Positions 25,878-35,818 are shown, counted from the stretch's first letter. The stretch: 64,000 nucleotides of DNA from Opitutaceae bacterium TAV5 (GCA_000242935.3 CP007053.1:4635001-4699000); one strand, 5' to 3'. A program made the numbers and translations. Notes: generated by a model from the letters alone, not told the origin.

Positions 25878-27188
25878 TCACACCTGCGCCAGCGCCTGTT
25901 CGAGGTCGCGTTGCAGGTCTTCGAAGTCCTCGATGCCGACCGAAAGCCGGATAAAATCGGGCGGTGTGCCGGTGGCGAGCCGCTCTTCGTCGGTAAGCTG
26001 CGAATGCGTGGTGCTCGCCGGGTGGATCGCCAGCGACTTGGCGTCGCCGATGTTGGCCAGGTGCGAGAAGAGCTTCAGCGACTCGATCAGCTTGCGGCCC
26101 GCCTCGAAACCGCCCTTGACCCCGAAACCGACGAGCCCGCCGAAACCGCCGCGCAGGTATTTTCTGGCGGCGGCGTGGTTCGGGCTCGACTTGAGGCCGG
26201 GATAGTTGGTCCAGGCGATCTTCGGGTGGGATTCGAGAAATTCGGCCACGCGCAGCGCATTGGCGCAGGTGCGCTCCATGCGCAGGTGGAGGGTTTCGAG
26301 GCCCTGCACCATCAGCCACGAATTGAACGGCGAGATGCACGCGCCCATGTCGCGCAGCAGTTGCAGGCGGATTTTCATGGCGCAGGCGATGTTGACGCCG
26401 CCCTTGCCGTCCGCGTCCGCGCCGGCGGCGCGAAACGCCTCCTGGTAGACGAGGCCGTGATAGCTGGCGTCAGGCTGGGTGAAGCCGGGGAACTTGCCGT
26501 TGCCCCAGTCGAAATTGCCGCCGTCCACGACGATGCCGCCGATGGACGTGCCGTGGCCGCCGATGTATTTGGTGGTCGAGTGGACGACGATGTTGGCGCC
26601 CCATTCGAACGGGCGGTTCAGCCAGGGGGTGAGGCAGGTGTTGTCGATGATCAGCGGCACGCCGGCCTCGCGGGCGATGCGGCCGACTTCCTCGAACGGG
26701 AAAATGTTGAGCGCCGGGTTGCCGAGACCTTCGCCATAAAACGCCTTGGTGTTGGGCCGGAGGGCGCGGTGGAAGGCGTCCGGATCGCCGGCATCGACGA
26801 ACGACACCTCGATGCCGAGGCGCGGGAAGGTGTGGCGGAAGAGATTCCAGGTGCCGCCGTAGAGCTGGGCGACGGAGACGATGTGGTCGCCGGCGCCGGC
26901 GACGTTGAGGAGGGCGTTGGTGATGGCGGCCTGGCCGGAGGCGTGGGCGAGGGCCGCCGTGCCGCCTTCGAGGGCGGCCACGCGCTGCTCGAAGACATCC
27001 GTCGTCGGATTCATGATACGCGTGTAGATGTTGCCCGCCTCTTTCAGGCCGAAGAGGTTGGCGGCGTGTTCGGTGTCGCGAAACACGTAGCTGCTGGTCT
27101 GGTAGAGCGGCGCGGCGCGCGAGCCGGTCGCGGGGTCCGGCGTCTGGCCGGCATGGAGTGCCTTGGTGGCGAAGCCCTGGGTAGTCAT
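25878..27188 (-). CDS. metY: O-acetylhomoserine sulfhydrylase (Cys/Met-metabolism PLP enzyme)
   Basis: This enzyme probably joins O-acetylhomoserine and sulfide to make homocysteine. The 436-residue protein starts [15 protein letters not shown] and has the family blocks [34 protein letters not shown], and [17 protein letters not shown]. The PLP lysine lies in [17 protein letters not shown], and the C-terminus reads [20 protein letters not shown]. The length of about 430 and the long insert after the PLP lysine distinguish MetY from the shorter MetB/MetC. Together with metF it supports methionine synthesis. No SAM riboswitch is seen in its leader. Confidence 0.93.
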   Translation of the reverse strand: MTTQGFATKALHAGQTPDPATGSRAAPLYQTSSYVFRDTEHAANLFGLKEAGNIYTRIMNPTTDVFEQRVAALEGGTAALAHASGQAAITNALLNVAGAGDHIVSVAQLYGGTWNLFRHTFPRLGIEVSFVDAGDPDAFHRALRPNTKAFYGEGLGNPALNIFPFEEVGRIAREAGVPLIIDNTCLTPWLNRPFEWGANIVVHSTTKYIGGHGTSIGGIVVDGGNFDWGNGKFPGFTQPDASYHGLVYQEAFRAAGADADGKGGVNIACAMKIRLQLLRDMGACISPFNSWLMVQGLETLHLRMERTCANALRVAEFLESHPKIAWTNYPGLKSSPNHAAARKYLRGGFGGLVGFGVKGGFEAGRKLIESLKLFSHLANIGDAKSLAIHPASTTHSQLTDEERLATGTPPDFIRLSVGIEDFEDLQRDLEQALAQV

Positions 27189-27273
27189 GGAGCGCCTGTC
27201 CGTAAGGGGCGGCGGCGCAATGGCAAGGCAAAGGAGCGGAGGGGGCGGGGGGGCCGGGGGCGGCTTTCTGCGA

Positions 27274-27717
27274 TCAGGCGATGCCGTGGTTGCCGTTTTT
27301 CTTGCGCTTCCTGTCGCCCGTGGCTTCGGAGGCCGCGAACGGCGGCGTGGTGCGCGTGTCGTCCGCCTCGGGATGCGCGGGGTGCAGGGTTTGCCGGAGC
27401 AGGGCGCGGAGCCGGCCGGTCGAGAGGCGCACCCGGAAGGTCCGGCGCAGGCTGCCGGTATTGGCCGGGTGACAGGCAAACTCGGCGGCTTCAACCGTGA
27501 AGTCGCGGACCCGGCGCAACCGGCCGGTGGCGCGCACGATGTCGTGATCCGCGGCAAAATAGTCGGGCGCCAGAAAGGTGATCAGGCGGTGCAGGCACCG
27601 GGCATGCGGATAGAGCGCCCGGCGAAAGATAACGGGCTCGAATTTCTCCGCGGAGATGCCGCGCTGCTCGCAATAAAGCTCAGCAAAGGTCCGTGACGGA
27701 AGGCCGGGTGTAGTCAT
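27274..27717 (-). CDS. Conserved hypothetical protein
   Basis: The 147-residue protein starts [18 protein letters not shown]. It has a compact basic body: [18 protein letters not shown], then [22 protein letters not shown] and [21 protein letters not shown]. The C-terminal 35 residues are charged and probably disordered ([11 protein letters not shown]). No membrane segment, signal peptide or catalytic motif is visible. The codon pattern is ordinary and the frame is well conserved in character, so it is probably real. I cannot assign a function. It is divergent from the membrane protein at 27885. Confidence 0.6.
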   Translation of the reverse strand: MTTPGLPSRTFAELYCEQRGISAEKFEPVIFRRALYPHARCLHRLITFLAPDYFAADHDIVRATGRLRRVRDFTVEAAEFACHPANTGSLRRTFRVRLSTGRLRALLRQTLHPAHPEADDTRTTPPFAASEATGDRKRKKNGNHGIA

Positions 27718-27884
27718 TGCAATGGCGGAAATTTCTGTGGTGAGGGCGTGAAATCGGGTTACCCCGTATCGGGCCGGGCTGCCAGTTATTAAAATGTGCG
27801 AACGTTCCGGGGGGTAGCTCCAAAGCAGCAAACCTCCGGCCTTTACATGTGCAAGTCTTTTTAATCTGCTGGACGACTTCTGTC

Positions 27885-28622
27885 GTGACTCTCGACTATA
27901 CCATCATCGCTCTGTCTGTTGTCTTGTTGTGGATCCCTCGTCCGTGGATGAGGTTCGGGCGCCTGGGCCTGGCGTCGAGGCGGCGCTCGGCCGGGAGGCG
28001 TGCGAGGGAAAACGTGGCGGGCGAGAGCATGTCGTTCGGCGTGGATTACCGGCTGAACATGGGCCGGGAATTCGGAAACCTGCGCAACTGGCTGGATCTG
28101 GCCCGGGCGCTGACGGGCGGTTTCGGCCTGCTGGCGGTGGGGATGCAGGGGCTGATGGACACGCCGCTGGAGGTGGCGCGTCCGTATATCGCCGGCCAGA
28201 TCGGAATCGTGGTCGTGGCGGTGCTCATCCAGATGCTGCGGTTCGAGAAACGGTTCACGTTTTTCGCGCCGGTGTTTTTTATCCAGGGGTTGATGTTCGG
28301 CCTGGTGGACTGGCGGGTGGGCCTGCTGGTCATGATCGGGACGTGGGCGATCAATCCGTTGCTGCCGTCGCCGGCTCCGTTCCTGACGGTGCTCGGCTGC
28401 ATCGCGGCGATTTTCGGCACGCTGGTGGGCGTACCCGTGGCGTACGTGCTGACGGCGGCCGGCATATCGATCGGCCCGGTGCTGGTGAGCATCCTGCTGA
28501 AGCGGCGGCTGGCCGGGAGCCTGACTCGCAAGGAGGCGTCGTCCTCGCGGCGGCGGCGTTCGTCGCGGGCCACGGATACGGCGGGGAGGCGTGACGGATC
28601 GGGGAAGCTCGAAGATGCCTGA
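27885..28622 (+). CDS. Membrane protein of unknown function upstream of menA
   Basis: The protein of about 245 residues begins with a hydrophobic helix (TIIALSVVLLWI). A basic linker and an amphipathic FGNLRNWLDLARALTGGFGLL segment follow, then three to four further membrane helices (IGIVVVAVLIQML; FFAPVFFIQGLMFGLVDW; LLVMIGTWAINPLLP; AYVLTAAGISIGPVLVSILL) and a Ser/Arg-rich cytosolic tail. The start is uncertain: GTG at 27885 was chosen, and GTG at 27849 is an alternative. It overlaps menA by 8 bases, suggesting co-translation, but no family is recognised. Confidence 0.65.
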   Translation: MTLDYTIIALSVVLLWIPRPWMRFGRLGLASRRRSAGRRARENVAGESMSFGVDYRLNMGREFGNLRNWLDLARALTGGFGLLAVGMQGLMDTPLEVARPYIAGQIGIVVVAVLIQMLRFEKRFTFFAPVFFIQGLMFGLVDWRVGLLVMIGTWAINPLLPSPAPFLTVLGCIAAIFGTLVGVPVAYVLTAAGISIGPVLVSILLKRRLAGSLTRKEASSSRRRRSSRATDTAGRRDGSGKLEDA

Positions 28623-29526
28623 TCCCGCATCGCCCTCCGAACCGCGCTGGCGCATCTGGCTGGCGGCGACGCGGCCGCGCACCTTGCCGGCGGCGGTGGC
28701 TCCGGTGCTCGTGGGCACGGCGCTGGCTTGCCGCGCGGGGGCGCAGCGGCCATGGGCCGCGGCGGCGTGCCTGGGGTTCGCGCTGCTGATCCAGATCGGC
28801 ACGAATTTTGCCAACGAGTATTTCGATTTCCTGAAAGGCGCCGACACGCCCGAACGGGTGGGACCGCGGCGCGCCGTGGCCGCGGGCCTGGTGACGCCGC
28901 GCACGATGCTGGGAGCGACGATCGGGGTGTTCGCGGCGGCGTTTGTCGTCGGGCTGACGCTGCTCGGCTACGGCGGCTGGCCGCTGCTGGTGATCGGGGT
29001 GGCGAGCATCGTCTGCGGTTTCGCCTACACGGGCGGGCCGTATCCGCTCGGGTACAACGGGCTCGGGGATATTTTTGTATTCGTCTTTTTCGGACTGGTG
29101 GCGGTGGGGGCGACGTTTTTTGTGCAGGCCGGGCGCCTGAACGCCGACGTGCTGGCCGCCGGCGCGGGAGTCGGGGCCTTGGCGGTGAACATCCTCGTGG
29201 CGAACAATTATCGCGACGTGGAGACGGACCGGAAGGCAGGCAAGCGCACGCTGGTGGTGCGGCTCGGGCGGCGGTTCGCGCGGGTGCAGTTCGGTTTTGC
29301 GCACATGCTGGCGGTCGCGGTGGTGCTGGCGCTGACATGGCGCGGGCTGCTCGCGCCGGGGCCGGCGTTGACCGTGGCGGCGCTGGCGCTGGTCGCCGGG
29401 GTGTGGCAGTCGCGGCTGTTGCGAGGGGCGACGACGCCGGCCGCGTGCATCCGGTTGCTCGGAATCACCGGGCGTTACCTGGCGCTTTACGGGATCGGCG
29501 TGGCAGTGGCGGCGTTGTGGTCGTAG
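28615..29526 (+). CDS. menA: 1,4-dihydroxy-2-naphthoate polyprenyltransferase
   Basis: This UbiA-superfamily membrane enzyme attaches the polyprenyl chain in menaquinone synthesis. The 303-residue protein starts with WLAATRPRTLPAAVAPVLVG, typical of MenA. It contains the two prenyl-diphosphate/Mg motifs NFANEYFDFLKGAD and NNYRDVETDRKAGKRT, plus about eight membrane helices. GPRRAVAAGLVTPR lies between them, as in other MenA proteins. An alternative GTG start lies 24 bases upstream. A DHNA-CoA-thioesterase-like gene 2.1 kb downstream makes the menaquinone role more likely. Confidence 0.94.
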   Translation: MPDPASPSEPRWRIWLAATRPRTLPAAVAPVLVGTALACRAGAQRPWAAAACLGFALLIQIGTNFANEYFDFLKGADTPERVGPRRAVAAGLVTPRTMLGATIGVFAAAFVVGLTLLGYGGWPLLVIGVASIVCGFAYTGGPYPLGYNGLGDIFVFVFFGLVAVGATFFVQAGRLNADVLAAGAGVGALAVNILVANNYRDVETDRKAGKRTLVVRLGRRFARVQFGFAHMLAVAVVLALTWRGLLAPGPALTVAALALVAGVWQSRLLRGATTPAACIRLLGITGRYLALYGIGVAVAALWS

Positions 29527-29528
29527 CC

Positions 29529-29669
29529 TGAATTATACCAAAGCCCCAAAGCCTTCAGATTTTCACACAAAGCTCGCAAAGAGCGCAAAGGATTGCCAGT
29601 TAACTTCTTCGCGTCCTTTGCGGCCTTTGTGTAAAATCAAAAACATTCGGGACGCTGGTATTATTTCAT
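29529..29669. repeat. Intergenic fold-back repeat (word CACAAAGCTCGCAAAG)
   Basis: Inner arms 29558-29593 and 29607-29640 are imperfect reverse complements built from CACAAAG/CGCAAAG words. An outer pair (TGAATTATACCA with TGGTATTATTTCA) extends the fold. It begins 2 bases after the menA stop, between convergent genes. The word is the same as in 25778-25853. Confidence 0.82.
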
Positions 29670-29702
29670 ACGATTTGGATCAGGGAAACGGAATCGATTG
29701 CG

Positions 29703-29742
29703 CGGCGTAGGGGCTTCGCTTGCGAAGCCCCTACGCCGTTTT
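29703..29742 (+). terminator. Perfect hairpin with T-tract at the menA/desaturase junction
   Basis: A perfect 17-bp stem (29703-29719 with 29722-29738) with almost no loop is followed by TTTT on the plus strand. It overlaps the stop codon of the minus-strand oxidoreductase. It can end menA transcription and also protect the 3' end of the opposing mRNA. Confidence 0.7.
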
Positions 29743-31170
29743 CAGCTTGTGCAGCCAGCTGTCGATCTTGTTGGCGGTGATGACGCCGTAGTTGATCGTG
29801 CCGAGCCAGCCCGACATGATGATGCCCACGCTGCCGGCATGGTAGAGACCGGGGAGCTTTTCGCTGAGATTCATCGAAACGGGCAGGCCCTCGAACTTGG
29901 TGCCGAAGGAGGCGCCGTTGAGGTGGGTGGTGTAGCGTTCGATGGTGCGCGGCGTGGCGGCCTCGGTCCAGTCGATCTTGCCGCGCACGTCGGGGATGAA
30001 TTTTTCCAGCGAGGCGATGGCTTCCTCGATGAGGCGCTTCTTGTGCGTTTCGTAGTCGTCGTCGGAGAGCGCCTGCCAGTCGGGGTAACGGCCGTTGAGC
30101 GAGGCGACCACCGTGTAGCGGTCGCTGCCGGGGCGGGTCTCGGGGTAATAGACGGAAAACGTGCGGCTCGTCGTGTGCAGGGAGGTGATCTCCTGCGGAC
30201 TGTATTCGGGCGCCTGTGACGTGAAGACGAGGTCGCCGATGTGCGGGATCGATTCGCCCTTGCGAATGCCGAGATAGACTTGGCAGGAGCTGGTGTTGGT
30301 GCGCACGGCGCGGGCCTGCTCGATGAAATCGGCGGGAAAATTTTCCTCTCCGGCGAGGCGGAAGATGGTGTTCCTGATGTTGGCGTTGGAGAGGATGGCC
30401 TTGGCCCGGATGACGCGGCCCGTGCCGGCCGCGACGATGCCGCAGGCGACCTTGCGGCCGTCGCGCTCCTCGACGAGGATGCGTTCGACCATGACTTTCT
30501 TGCGCAGCTCGACGCCGTTCCTGCGGAGTTCGTCGCACATTTTTGCGATGAGCAGGTCGGAGCCGCCGCGGAAGGTATAGACGCCCGCGCCCATGAAGTT
30601 GCTGAACACGATGCCGAAGGTAATCGCGGGATCGTCCATCGTGGAGCCGTTGGCGTAGGCGATGGGTTCCATGAGCAGGCGGTGGACGTCGCTGCGGCCG
30701 GGGAAAAACCGCTCGAACATCTGCCCGGTGGTCTCGGGGTTGTTGTCGTAGTAGTTCATCGCCCGCAGGTGGTCGTAAAACGCCTCGACCTGCGCGCGGT
30801 CCACGCGGAACTGCTCGACGAGGACGCGGGTGTAGTCCTCGCGGGTGAAGGTCGTCCACACATCCATCTGCGGGTTGATGAAGCGGATGTCTTTCAGTTG
30901 CACGATGGCGTCGGCGATTTCCTTCGTCCAGTAGCGGCGGCAGCTCTTGATCATGCCGCTCGGGAAACCGTGCAGGGAGATGTCGAAAATGTGTCCGCCC
31001 TTGCGCGTGAACCAGGTGGCGAGTCCGCCGAACTGGTAATGGTGCTCGATGAGCAGCACGCGATGCCCCGCTTTCGCGAGGACGTTGGCGCCGGTGAGTC
31101 CGCCGAGTCCGCTGCCGATGACGATCACGTCGTATTCATCGGCGACACCTTTTAACCAGTCGTAAGCCAT
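29731..31170 (-). CDS. Phytoene-desaturase/carotenoid-isomerase-like FAD-dependent oxidoreductase
   Basis: The 479-residue protein starts [19 protein letters not shown]. It has the FAD-binding [20 protein letters not shown] at about 21-40, followed by [15 protein letters not shown]-terminal FAD segment, [22 protein letters not shown], closes the family fold (COG1233, CrtI/CrtISO-like). No signal peptide is present. Carotenoid synthesis genes such as crtB are not nearby, so the substrate remains open. A quinone, retinoid or carotenoid-like isoprenoid is plausible. A GC-rich palindrome lies in the leader. Confidence 0.82.
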   Translation of the reverse strand: MAYDWLKGVADEYDVIVIGSGLGGLTGANVLAKAGHRVLLIEHHYQFGGLATWFTRKGGHIFDISLHGFPSGMIKSCRRYWTKEIADAIVQLKDIRFINPQMDVWTTFTREDYTRVLVEQFRVDRAQVEAFYDHLRAMNYYDNNPETTGQMFERFFPGRSDVHRLLMEPIAYANGSTMDDPAITFGIVFSNFMGAGVYTFRGGSDLLIAKMCDELRRNGVELRKKVMVERILVEERDGRKVACGIVAAGTGRVIRAKAILSNANIRNTIFRLAGEENFPADFIEQARAVRTNTSSCQVYLGIRKGESIPHIGDLVFTSQAPEYSPQEITSLHTTSRTFSVYYPETRPGSDRYTVVASLNGRYPDWQALSDDDYETHKKRLIEEAIASLEKFIPDVRGKIDWTEAATPRTIERYTTHLNGASFGTKFEGLPVSMNLSEKLPGLYHAGSVGIIMSGWLGTINYGVITANKIDSWLHKLKTA

Positions 31171-31217
31171 GGGTTGGGAAAAACGGTCGAGTGAAAAGCC
31201 CGCCGGGGCGAGCGCAA

Positions 31218-31235
31218 GCCCGCTCGTGAGCGGGC
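31218..31235 (-). other. Perfect hairpin in the leader of the desaturase-like gene
   Basis: GCCCGCTC-GT-GAGCGGGC lies 48-65 bases upstream of the minus-strand start at 31170. The stem is 8 bp and could be an operator or a leader structure. There is no T-tract. Confidence 0.45.
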
Positions 31236-31397
31236 GGGGGAATTCGGCATGACTCAAAGTTGTGGTACCGCAGCCCTGCGGCTGCTGCCGACGCCGCTGA
31301 CACCACCGGGATTGTTTTTTTTAATGAAGACGAAAAGAAAAGTTCGCCATTATTGAGGGAACTCTATTGGATCGGTCCCGTCTCAGTGCTTTCAGCC

Positions 31398-31601
31398 ATG
31401 CCCACCCCTCCGCTTCCTACCCGAGAGGTTCTTGACGAGGACCTGCAAATAATTCGCGCGACACTCCTCGTGTTGCACGACGATTTTTACAAGCTTTCCG
31501 CCGATGCGGGGGCTGCCGTCCGGCGGGCGCTGGACTCGATCGAGGAAGCCCGTTCCGCCATGGCGTTCGGCGCCAACGGAAGCCGCGCATCCGGCGACTA
31601 G
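31398..31601 (+). CDS. Small hypothetical protein
   Basis: This is a 67-residue acidic, helical product (MPTPPLPTREVLDEDLQIIR, then LLVLHDDFYKLSADAGAAV and RALDSIEEARSAM) with no signal peptide or known motif. The start codon is taken at the ATG before the conserved-looking helix; the frame is open further upstream. It lies between the divergent desaturase-like gene and the convergent thioesterase. Evidence for translation is limited to the amphipathic pattern and the codon composition. Confidence 0.45.
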   Translation: MPTPPLPTREVLDEDLQIIRATLLVLHDDFYKLSADAGAAVRRALDSIEEARSAMAFGANGSRASGD

Positions 31602-31672
31602 AGGAGGGCAGGAAGGGGGGCCGCAAGTCCCGACGCAGGGAGTTTGCGTTTGTCGGATCGTGTATCGTGGGT

Positions 31673-32098
31673 TCAGCCGGCCTGCACCCAGGCGGCGAGC
31701 GCCGGGGGGAGCGGGTGACGTTCGCGGGTGGCGGAGGCGATGCAGACGTGTTCGGTGCGGACGAGCGCCGCGCGTTTTCCGGCGGAACCGGAGGCACCGG
31801 GTCCGGCCGGTTTCACCATCACGTAGTCCACCGCAAAACTGTTTTCCGAAAGCGCCCGCGGCGTGACCTCGACGCGGATTTTTTCACCGCAGACGAGGGG
31901 CCGCAGGTAGGTGGCCTCGCTTTTCGAAACCGGGACGACCACGCCATGATCGGCAAAAAAGGTCTGCAACCCGACACCGGCCGCGCCGAGCGCTTCCTCG
32001 TAGGCTTCGTGACAGATGGAGAGGTAACGGGCGAAAAAAACCACGCCCGCCGCATCGGTGTCGGGAAAATGAATGGTGCGCTGGTACGAGAATGGCAT
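31673..32098 (-). CDS. Hotdog-fold acyl-CoA thioesterase, DHNA-CoA hydrolase-like
   Basis: The 141-residue 4HBT-family protein begins [20 protein letters not shown], then [17 protein letters not shown]. This closely follows the pattern of cyanobacterial-type 1,4-dihydroxy-2-naphthoyl-CoA hydrolases (Asp in DTDAAG as catalytic residue). Later blocks [20 protein letters not shown] and [11 protein letters not shown] fit the fold. Close to menA, it may provide the thioesterase step of menaquinone synthesis. A generic acyl-CoA thioesterase is the alternative. It diverges from polX across a 56-base spacer. Confidence 0.8.
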   Translation of the reverse strand: MPFSYQRTIHFPDTDAAGVVFFARYLSICHEAYEEALGAAGVGLQTFFADHGVVVPVSKSEATYLRPLVCGEKIRVEVTPRALSENSFAVDYVMVKPAGPGASGSAGKRAALVRTEHVCIASATRERHPLPPALAAWVQAG

Positions 32099-32154
32099 GG
32101 CAGGATTTCCGGTTCCGGTTATCGGTGTGGCCTGTTTTGCCGCCCATGCCACCC

Positions 32155-33957
32155 ATGACCAAGAACGAAATTGCCGACATCCTCGTCCGGATCGCCACCC
32201 TGCTCGAACTGACGGGAGAAAACCCCTTCAAGGTCCGCGCCTACCAGGCGGGTGCCCGGGCGCTGGAAGCGATCGAGGAGAGCGAACTCGACGCGCTGGT
32301 CGCGGACGAGGCCGCCGGGCTGAAGGCGGTCAAGGGCATCGGCGACGCGCTCGCCGAAAAAATCGCCACCCTGCGCACGACCGGAGCGCTGCCGTTTTAC
32401 GAAAAGTTGCAGGCCTCCATCGCGCCCGGCCTCGTGGCGATGCTCGAGGTGCCGGGCCTCGGCCCGAAAAAAATCAAGGCGCTGCACGATCAGCTGGGCA
32501 TCGATTCGCTGGAGAAACTCGCTGCCGCCTGCGCGGAGGGAAAAGTCGCGGCGTTGCCGGGTTTCGGTGAAAAATCGCAGCAGAAAATCGTCGAGGGCAT
32601 CCGCAACCGCGAAGCCTACGGACGCCGCCACCTGTGGTGGGACGCCGACGCGGTCGCGCAGCCGGTGCTGGCCGGGTTGCGCCGCCTGCCGGCGGTATCG
32701 CGTGCGGAGGCGGCCGGCTCGCTGCGGCGCGGGCTGGAGACGGTGGGCGATCTCGACTTTGTCGTCGCATTGCGCGAGGGGGACGACAGCGGACCGGGGC
32801 CGGTGGTGGACTGGTTTTGCGGACAACCGGATGTGCGCGAGGTGACGGCGCGCGGCGAGACCAAGGCGAGCGTGCGTTTTGGCAGCGGCCTGCAAGCCGA
32901 CCTGCGGCTCGTGCCGGAGGCGCAGTTCGCCTTCGCGCTGCATCACTTTACCGGATCGAAAGACCACAACGTGCAGATGCGCCAGCGGGCGCTCGCGCGC
33001 GGTCTGAGTTTGTCCGAGTGGGGCCTGACGCCGACCGCAGAAGGCGAGGAGAGCGGCGCTGCGTCGACCGCCGCCGGCGCGCAGGGCGCGAAGGCGGTGC
33101 AGACGGAAGCGGAGCTGTTTGCGCGGCTCGGCCTGCACTCCATTCCTCCCGAACTGCGCGAGGGTCTCGGCGAGATCGAGGACGCGGAGAAAGGCGAACT
33201 CCCGCGTCTCGTCGAGGCGGGCGACCTGCGCGGGGCATTCCACAACCACACGACGGCCTCCGACGGCGGCAACACGCTGGCCGAGATGGTCGCCGCCGCC
33301 GAGGCGCTCGGCTGGGATTATCTCGGCATCGCCGACCATTCGAAGGCGAGTTTCCAGGCGCGCGGACTCGACGAAAAACGGCTGACCGCGCAACTCGCGG
33401 AGATCCGCGCGCTCAACGAATCGGGACGCTTCCGCACGCATGTTTTCGCCGGCGTGGAATGCGATATCCTCGCCGACGGGCGCCTCGACTACGATGACGC
33501 CGCGCTGGATGAACTCGCCGCGCAGGGACTCGATTACGTGGTGGCGTCCGTCCACAACGCCTTTTCGCAGACCGAAGAGGTGATGACGGCGCGCATCCTT
33601 CGCGCCATCGCGCATCCGCGCGTGACGATGCTCGGCCACGCCACCGGCCGCCTGCTCCTGCAACGCGAAGGTTACCGCGTGGATCTCGGCAAGGTCATCG
33701 ACGCGGCCATCAAGCACCGGGTGATCATCGAACTCAATGCCAGCCCGATGCGGCTCGATCTCGACTGGCGCCACTGGCGGCGCGTCGCCGGCCGCGGGCT
33801 GCTCTGCGCGATCAATCCCGACGCCCACGACACCGCCGGGCTCTCTTTCGTGCGCGCCGGCATCAACGCGGCGCGCAAGGGCGCCCTGACGCGCGAGCAG
33901 GTGCTCAACACCCGTCCGCTCGACGGCGTGCGCCGCTGGTTCCGCGAACGCCGCTGA
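32155..33957 (+). CDS. polX: Family X DNA polymerase with PHP domain (PolX)
   Basis: This gap-filling polymerase with 3'-5' exonuclease activity acts in base excision repair. The 600-residue protein has an N-terminal helix-hairpin-helix region ([44 protein letters not shown]). A nucleotidyltransferase domain follows with [17 protein letters not shown] (metal Asp pair) around residue 190. The C-terminal PHP domain begins at [13 protein letters not shown] and includes IADHSK, GVECDIL, VHNAF and INPDAHD. The linker at residues 300-330 is Ala/Gly-rich. The ATG at 32155 was preferred to 32146 on family grounds. Confidence 0.95.
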   Translation: MTKNEIADILVRIATLLELTGENPFKVRAYQAGARALEAIEESELDALVADEAAGLKAVKGIGDALAEKIATLRTTGALPFYEKLQASIAPGLVAMLEVPGLGPKKIKALHDQLGIDSLEKLAAACAEGKVAALPGFGEKSQQKIVEGIRNREAYGRRHLWWDADAVAQPVLAGLRRLPAVSRAEAAGSLRRGLETVGDLDFVVALREGDDSGPGPVVDWFCGQPDVREVTARGETKASVRFGSGLQADLRLVPEAQFAFALHHFTGSKDHNVQMRQRALARGLSLSEWGLTPTAEGEESGAASTAAGAQGAKAVQTEAELFARLGLHSIPPELREGLGEIEDAEKGELPRLVEAGDLRGAFHNHTTASDGGNTLAEMVAAAEALGWDYLGIADHSKASFQARGLDEKRLTAQLAEIRALNESGRFRTHVFAGVECDILADGRLDYDDAALDELAAQGLDYVVASVHNAFSQTEEVMTARILRAIAHPRVTMLGHATGRLLLQREGYRVDLGKVIDAAIKHRVIIELNASPMRLDLDWRHWRRVAGRGLLCAINPDAHDTAGLSFVRAGINAARKGALTREQVLNTRPLDGVRRWFRERR

Positions 33958-33961
33958 CCGC

Positions 33962-35371
33962 TCAGCTTTCCCGGCGGGAGGGGAGGAGGGCGGCGTCCTG
34001 CATGCCGTGGATGATTTTTTTGTCGGGCGGGCAAAACGTGGCGAGCGCCCCGCAGAGCGTCACCCGGTCGTCCCTGACGAAGAAATACGGACAGAGGCGG
34101 AGGCGTCCGGAGGCCTCGATGACCTGGCCTTCGTGCGAGTAGAGCCGGTGCGCGAGGCGGCGCGGTTTTTTGTAGGCTTGCAGGATGTGCAGGTTGGTCG
34201 GCGCGTCTTCGATCGCGATGTCCACGCCGCCCTGCCATTCCTCGCGCGAGCAGTCGCTGCCGAGGACCACGCTGCGCGCGCCCCAGGCGGTTTCGTGGAA
34301 GCCGGAAATCTTGATGATGAGGTCGCGCTCCTTTTGCGATGCGGCGGCGAGCTGGCGCCAGTCCGTCATGGCGCGTCCGCCGATGCGGGGCCCTTCGAGC
34401 ACGGCGCCGGGCGGGAGCGGCGTCGGGTCGATCACCCACGAAGGCGGGATGAGTTTCGCGAGGAGATCGCGGGTTTTCCGGCCGAGGGCTTCGGCCCAGT
34501 AATCCTGCAACAGGTGGTGATGGAAAAGCGCGAGGCCGAGTTTTTCTTCCTGGAAAGGACGCAGCGGCGGCGTGATGGCGACCTCGCCCGCCTCGACGGC
34601 TTCCATGATCTGCGCGGCGGTGGCGATGTTGGGGAGGTCGAACAGCTCGAAGAAACGGTAGATCACGTCGATTTTCTCCGGGTCGCCCTCGACGTCGAAG
34701 CAGAGGGTGCTGCCGAGCGGGAAGATGTCGCCGGGTTCGAGGCAGAACACGCGTTTGCCTTGGTGTTGCAATTGCTGCGCCAGCCATTCCATCTCGGGCC
34801 GGTACGTGGCGGCCTCCTCGCTGACCACGATGACGATGAGCGGATTGCGCAGATCGGCGCGGAGGGCGGCGAGGGTATCGTAAAAATGGCGGATCATGGC
34901 ATCGCCGGCGCCGAGGATGGCGTCGTCGGGCTGCGCGCCGCCTTGCTGGTAGAGGCGGTTGAGAAAGGCGGTGAGGCCGATGCCGCCGGGCACGGAATCG
35001 AGTTCCGTCATGACAAAACCGTCGTCGGTGAGCAGCAGGTCGGGCCGAAGGACGGAGGGGAACGCGCCCCGATTTTGCGGGTGGCGGGCATGGGCGACGA
35101 GCGAGGCGGGCTTGCCGCGGTCGAGGTAATCGCAGACCCAGGGCGTCAGGAGCGGCTTGTTGCGGAGCAGGTTTTTGCCGGAAGCGCTGCGCAGGTAGAG
35201 GGTTTCGAGGGCGCGGTGAAAATCGAGGCAGGCGGAGCCGATGGCTTCGATCTGGGCGAGTTCGGCGGGCGTGAGCGGCCACGCTTGCGGAGAGAGCTGC
35301 CAGGTCTTCGCTTCAAAGAGCGGTTGGGCCGCGAGTGCGGAGCGGATGGCGGCATGATCGAGATCAGGCAT
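33962..35371 (-). CDS. Conserved protein of unknown function, possibly ATP-grasp-like
   Basis: This is a 469-residue soluble protein starting MPDLDHAAIRSALAAQPLFE. Notable blocks are GKNLLRNKPLLTPWVCDYLD, then LRPDLLLTDDGFVMTELDSVPGGIGLT, IVVSEEAATYRPEMEWLA, LEGPRIGGRAMTDWRQLA and CPYFFVRDDRV. The acidic ELDSxPGG segment and the internal ERDLIIKISG stretch recall ATP-grasp or glutathionylspermidine-synthase-like folds, but the match is weak and no complete active site can be pointed to. It ends 5 bases from the convergent polX and is divergent from rpmB. Confidence 0.65.
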   Translation of the reverse strand: MPDLDHAAIRSALAAQPLFEAKTWQLSPQAWPLTPAELAQIEAIGSACLDFHRALETLYLRSASGKNLLRNKPLLTPWVCDYLDRGKPASLVAHARHPQNRGAFPSVLRPDLLLTDDGFVMTELDSVPGGIGLTAFLNRLYQQGGAQPDDAILGAGDAMIRHFYDTLAALRADLRNPLIVIVVSEEAATYRPEMEWLAQQLQHQGKRVFCLEPGDIFPLGSTLCFDVEGDPEKIDVIYRFFELFDLPNIATAAQIMEAVEAGEVAITPPLRPFQEEKLGLALFHHHLLQDYWAEALGRKTRDLLAKLIPPSWVIDPTPLPPGAVLEGPRIGGRAMTDWRQLAAASQKERDLIIKISGFHETAWGARSVVLGSDCSREEWQGGVDIAIEDAPTNLHILQAYKKPRRLAHRLYSHEGQVIEASGRLRLCPYFFVRDDRVTLCGALATFCPPDKKIIHGMQDAALLPSRRES

Positions 35372-35522
35372 TTTTGTTGGAATGGACAGCGAGACCTGGC
35401 CGGGCGGAAATCGCAAGCTGCCGGTCCACCGGAAGCGGGGAAAATCTCGCCGGAAAAATTGCCCTTGCTTCGCCCGGCGCCGGCTCTTTACCTCTGACCC
35501 TTTACTCAATTCCAATCTCACC

Positions 35523-35753
35523 ATGGCCAGAATCTGTGCAATCACCGGAAAACGCCCCGTCAAGGGTTCGCGTATCAATCGCAAGGGTCAGTCCAAGAAG
35601 AGCGGGGGCATCGGCACGCACGTGACCAGCATCACGAAGCGCAAGTTTCGGCCGAATCTCCAGCGCATCCGCATCAAGACCGAAAACGGCGGCACCAAGC
35701 GCGTGCTCGTTTCCGTCAAGGCCATCAAGGCCGGGCTTGTCGTGAAAGCCTGA
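35523..35753 (+). CDS. rpmB: 50S ribosomal protein L28
   Basis: This 76-residue large-subunit protein begins MARICAITGKRPVKGSRINR. KKSGGIGTHVTSITKRKFRPNLQ follows, then a C-terminal TKRVLVSVKAIKAG. Only one cysteine (in ARICAITG) is present, so this is the zinc-free form of L28. The start lacks a Shine-Dalgarno sequence even though ribosomal protein genes are normally highly expressed. A strong terminator follows after 34 bases, so it is transcribed alone. Confidence 0.97.
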   Translation: MARICAITGKRPVKGSRINRKGQSKKSGGIGTHVTSITKRKFRPNLQRIRIKTENGGTKRVLVSVKAIKAGLVVKA

Positions 35754-35787
35754 ACAGGCTTTGCTTTCGCTGTTTTGTTTTCATGGG

Positions 35788-35818
35788 AACCGCCATCCTC
35801 CGGGGTGGCGGTTTTTTT
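35788..35818 (+). terminator. Rho-independent terminator of rpmB
   Basis: The stem AACCGCCA/TGGCGGTT, extended by GC pairs around a short loop, is followed by seven Ts. Confidence 0.85.

Noticed and set aside
27189..27273. Possible SAM riboswitch upstream of metY (and in the metF leader at 15157-15305)
   Set aside because: None of the conserved SAM-I or SAM-II core elements could be found in these short leaders.
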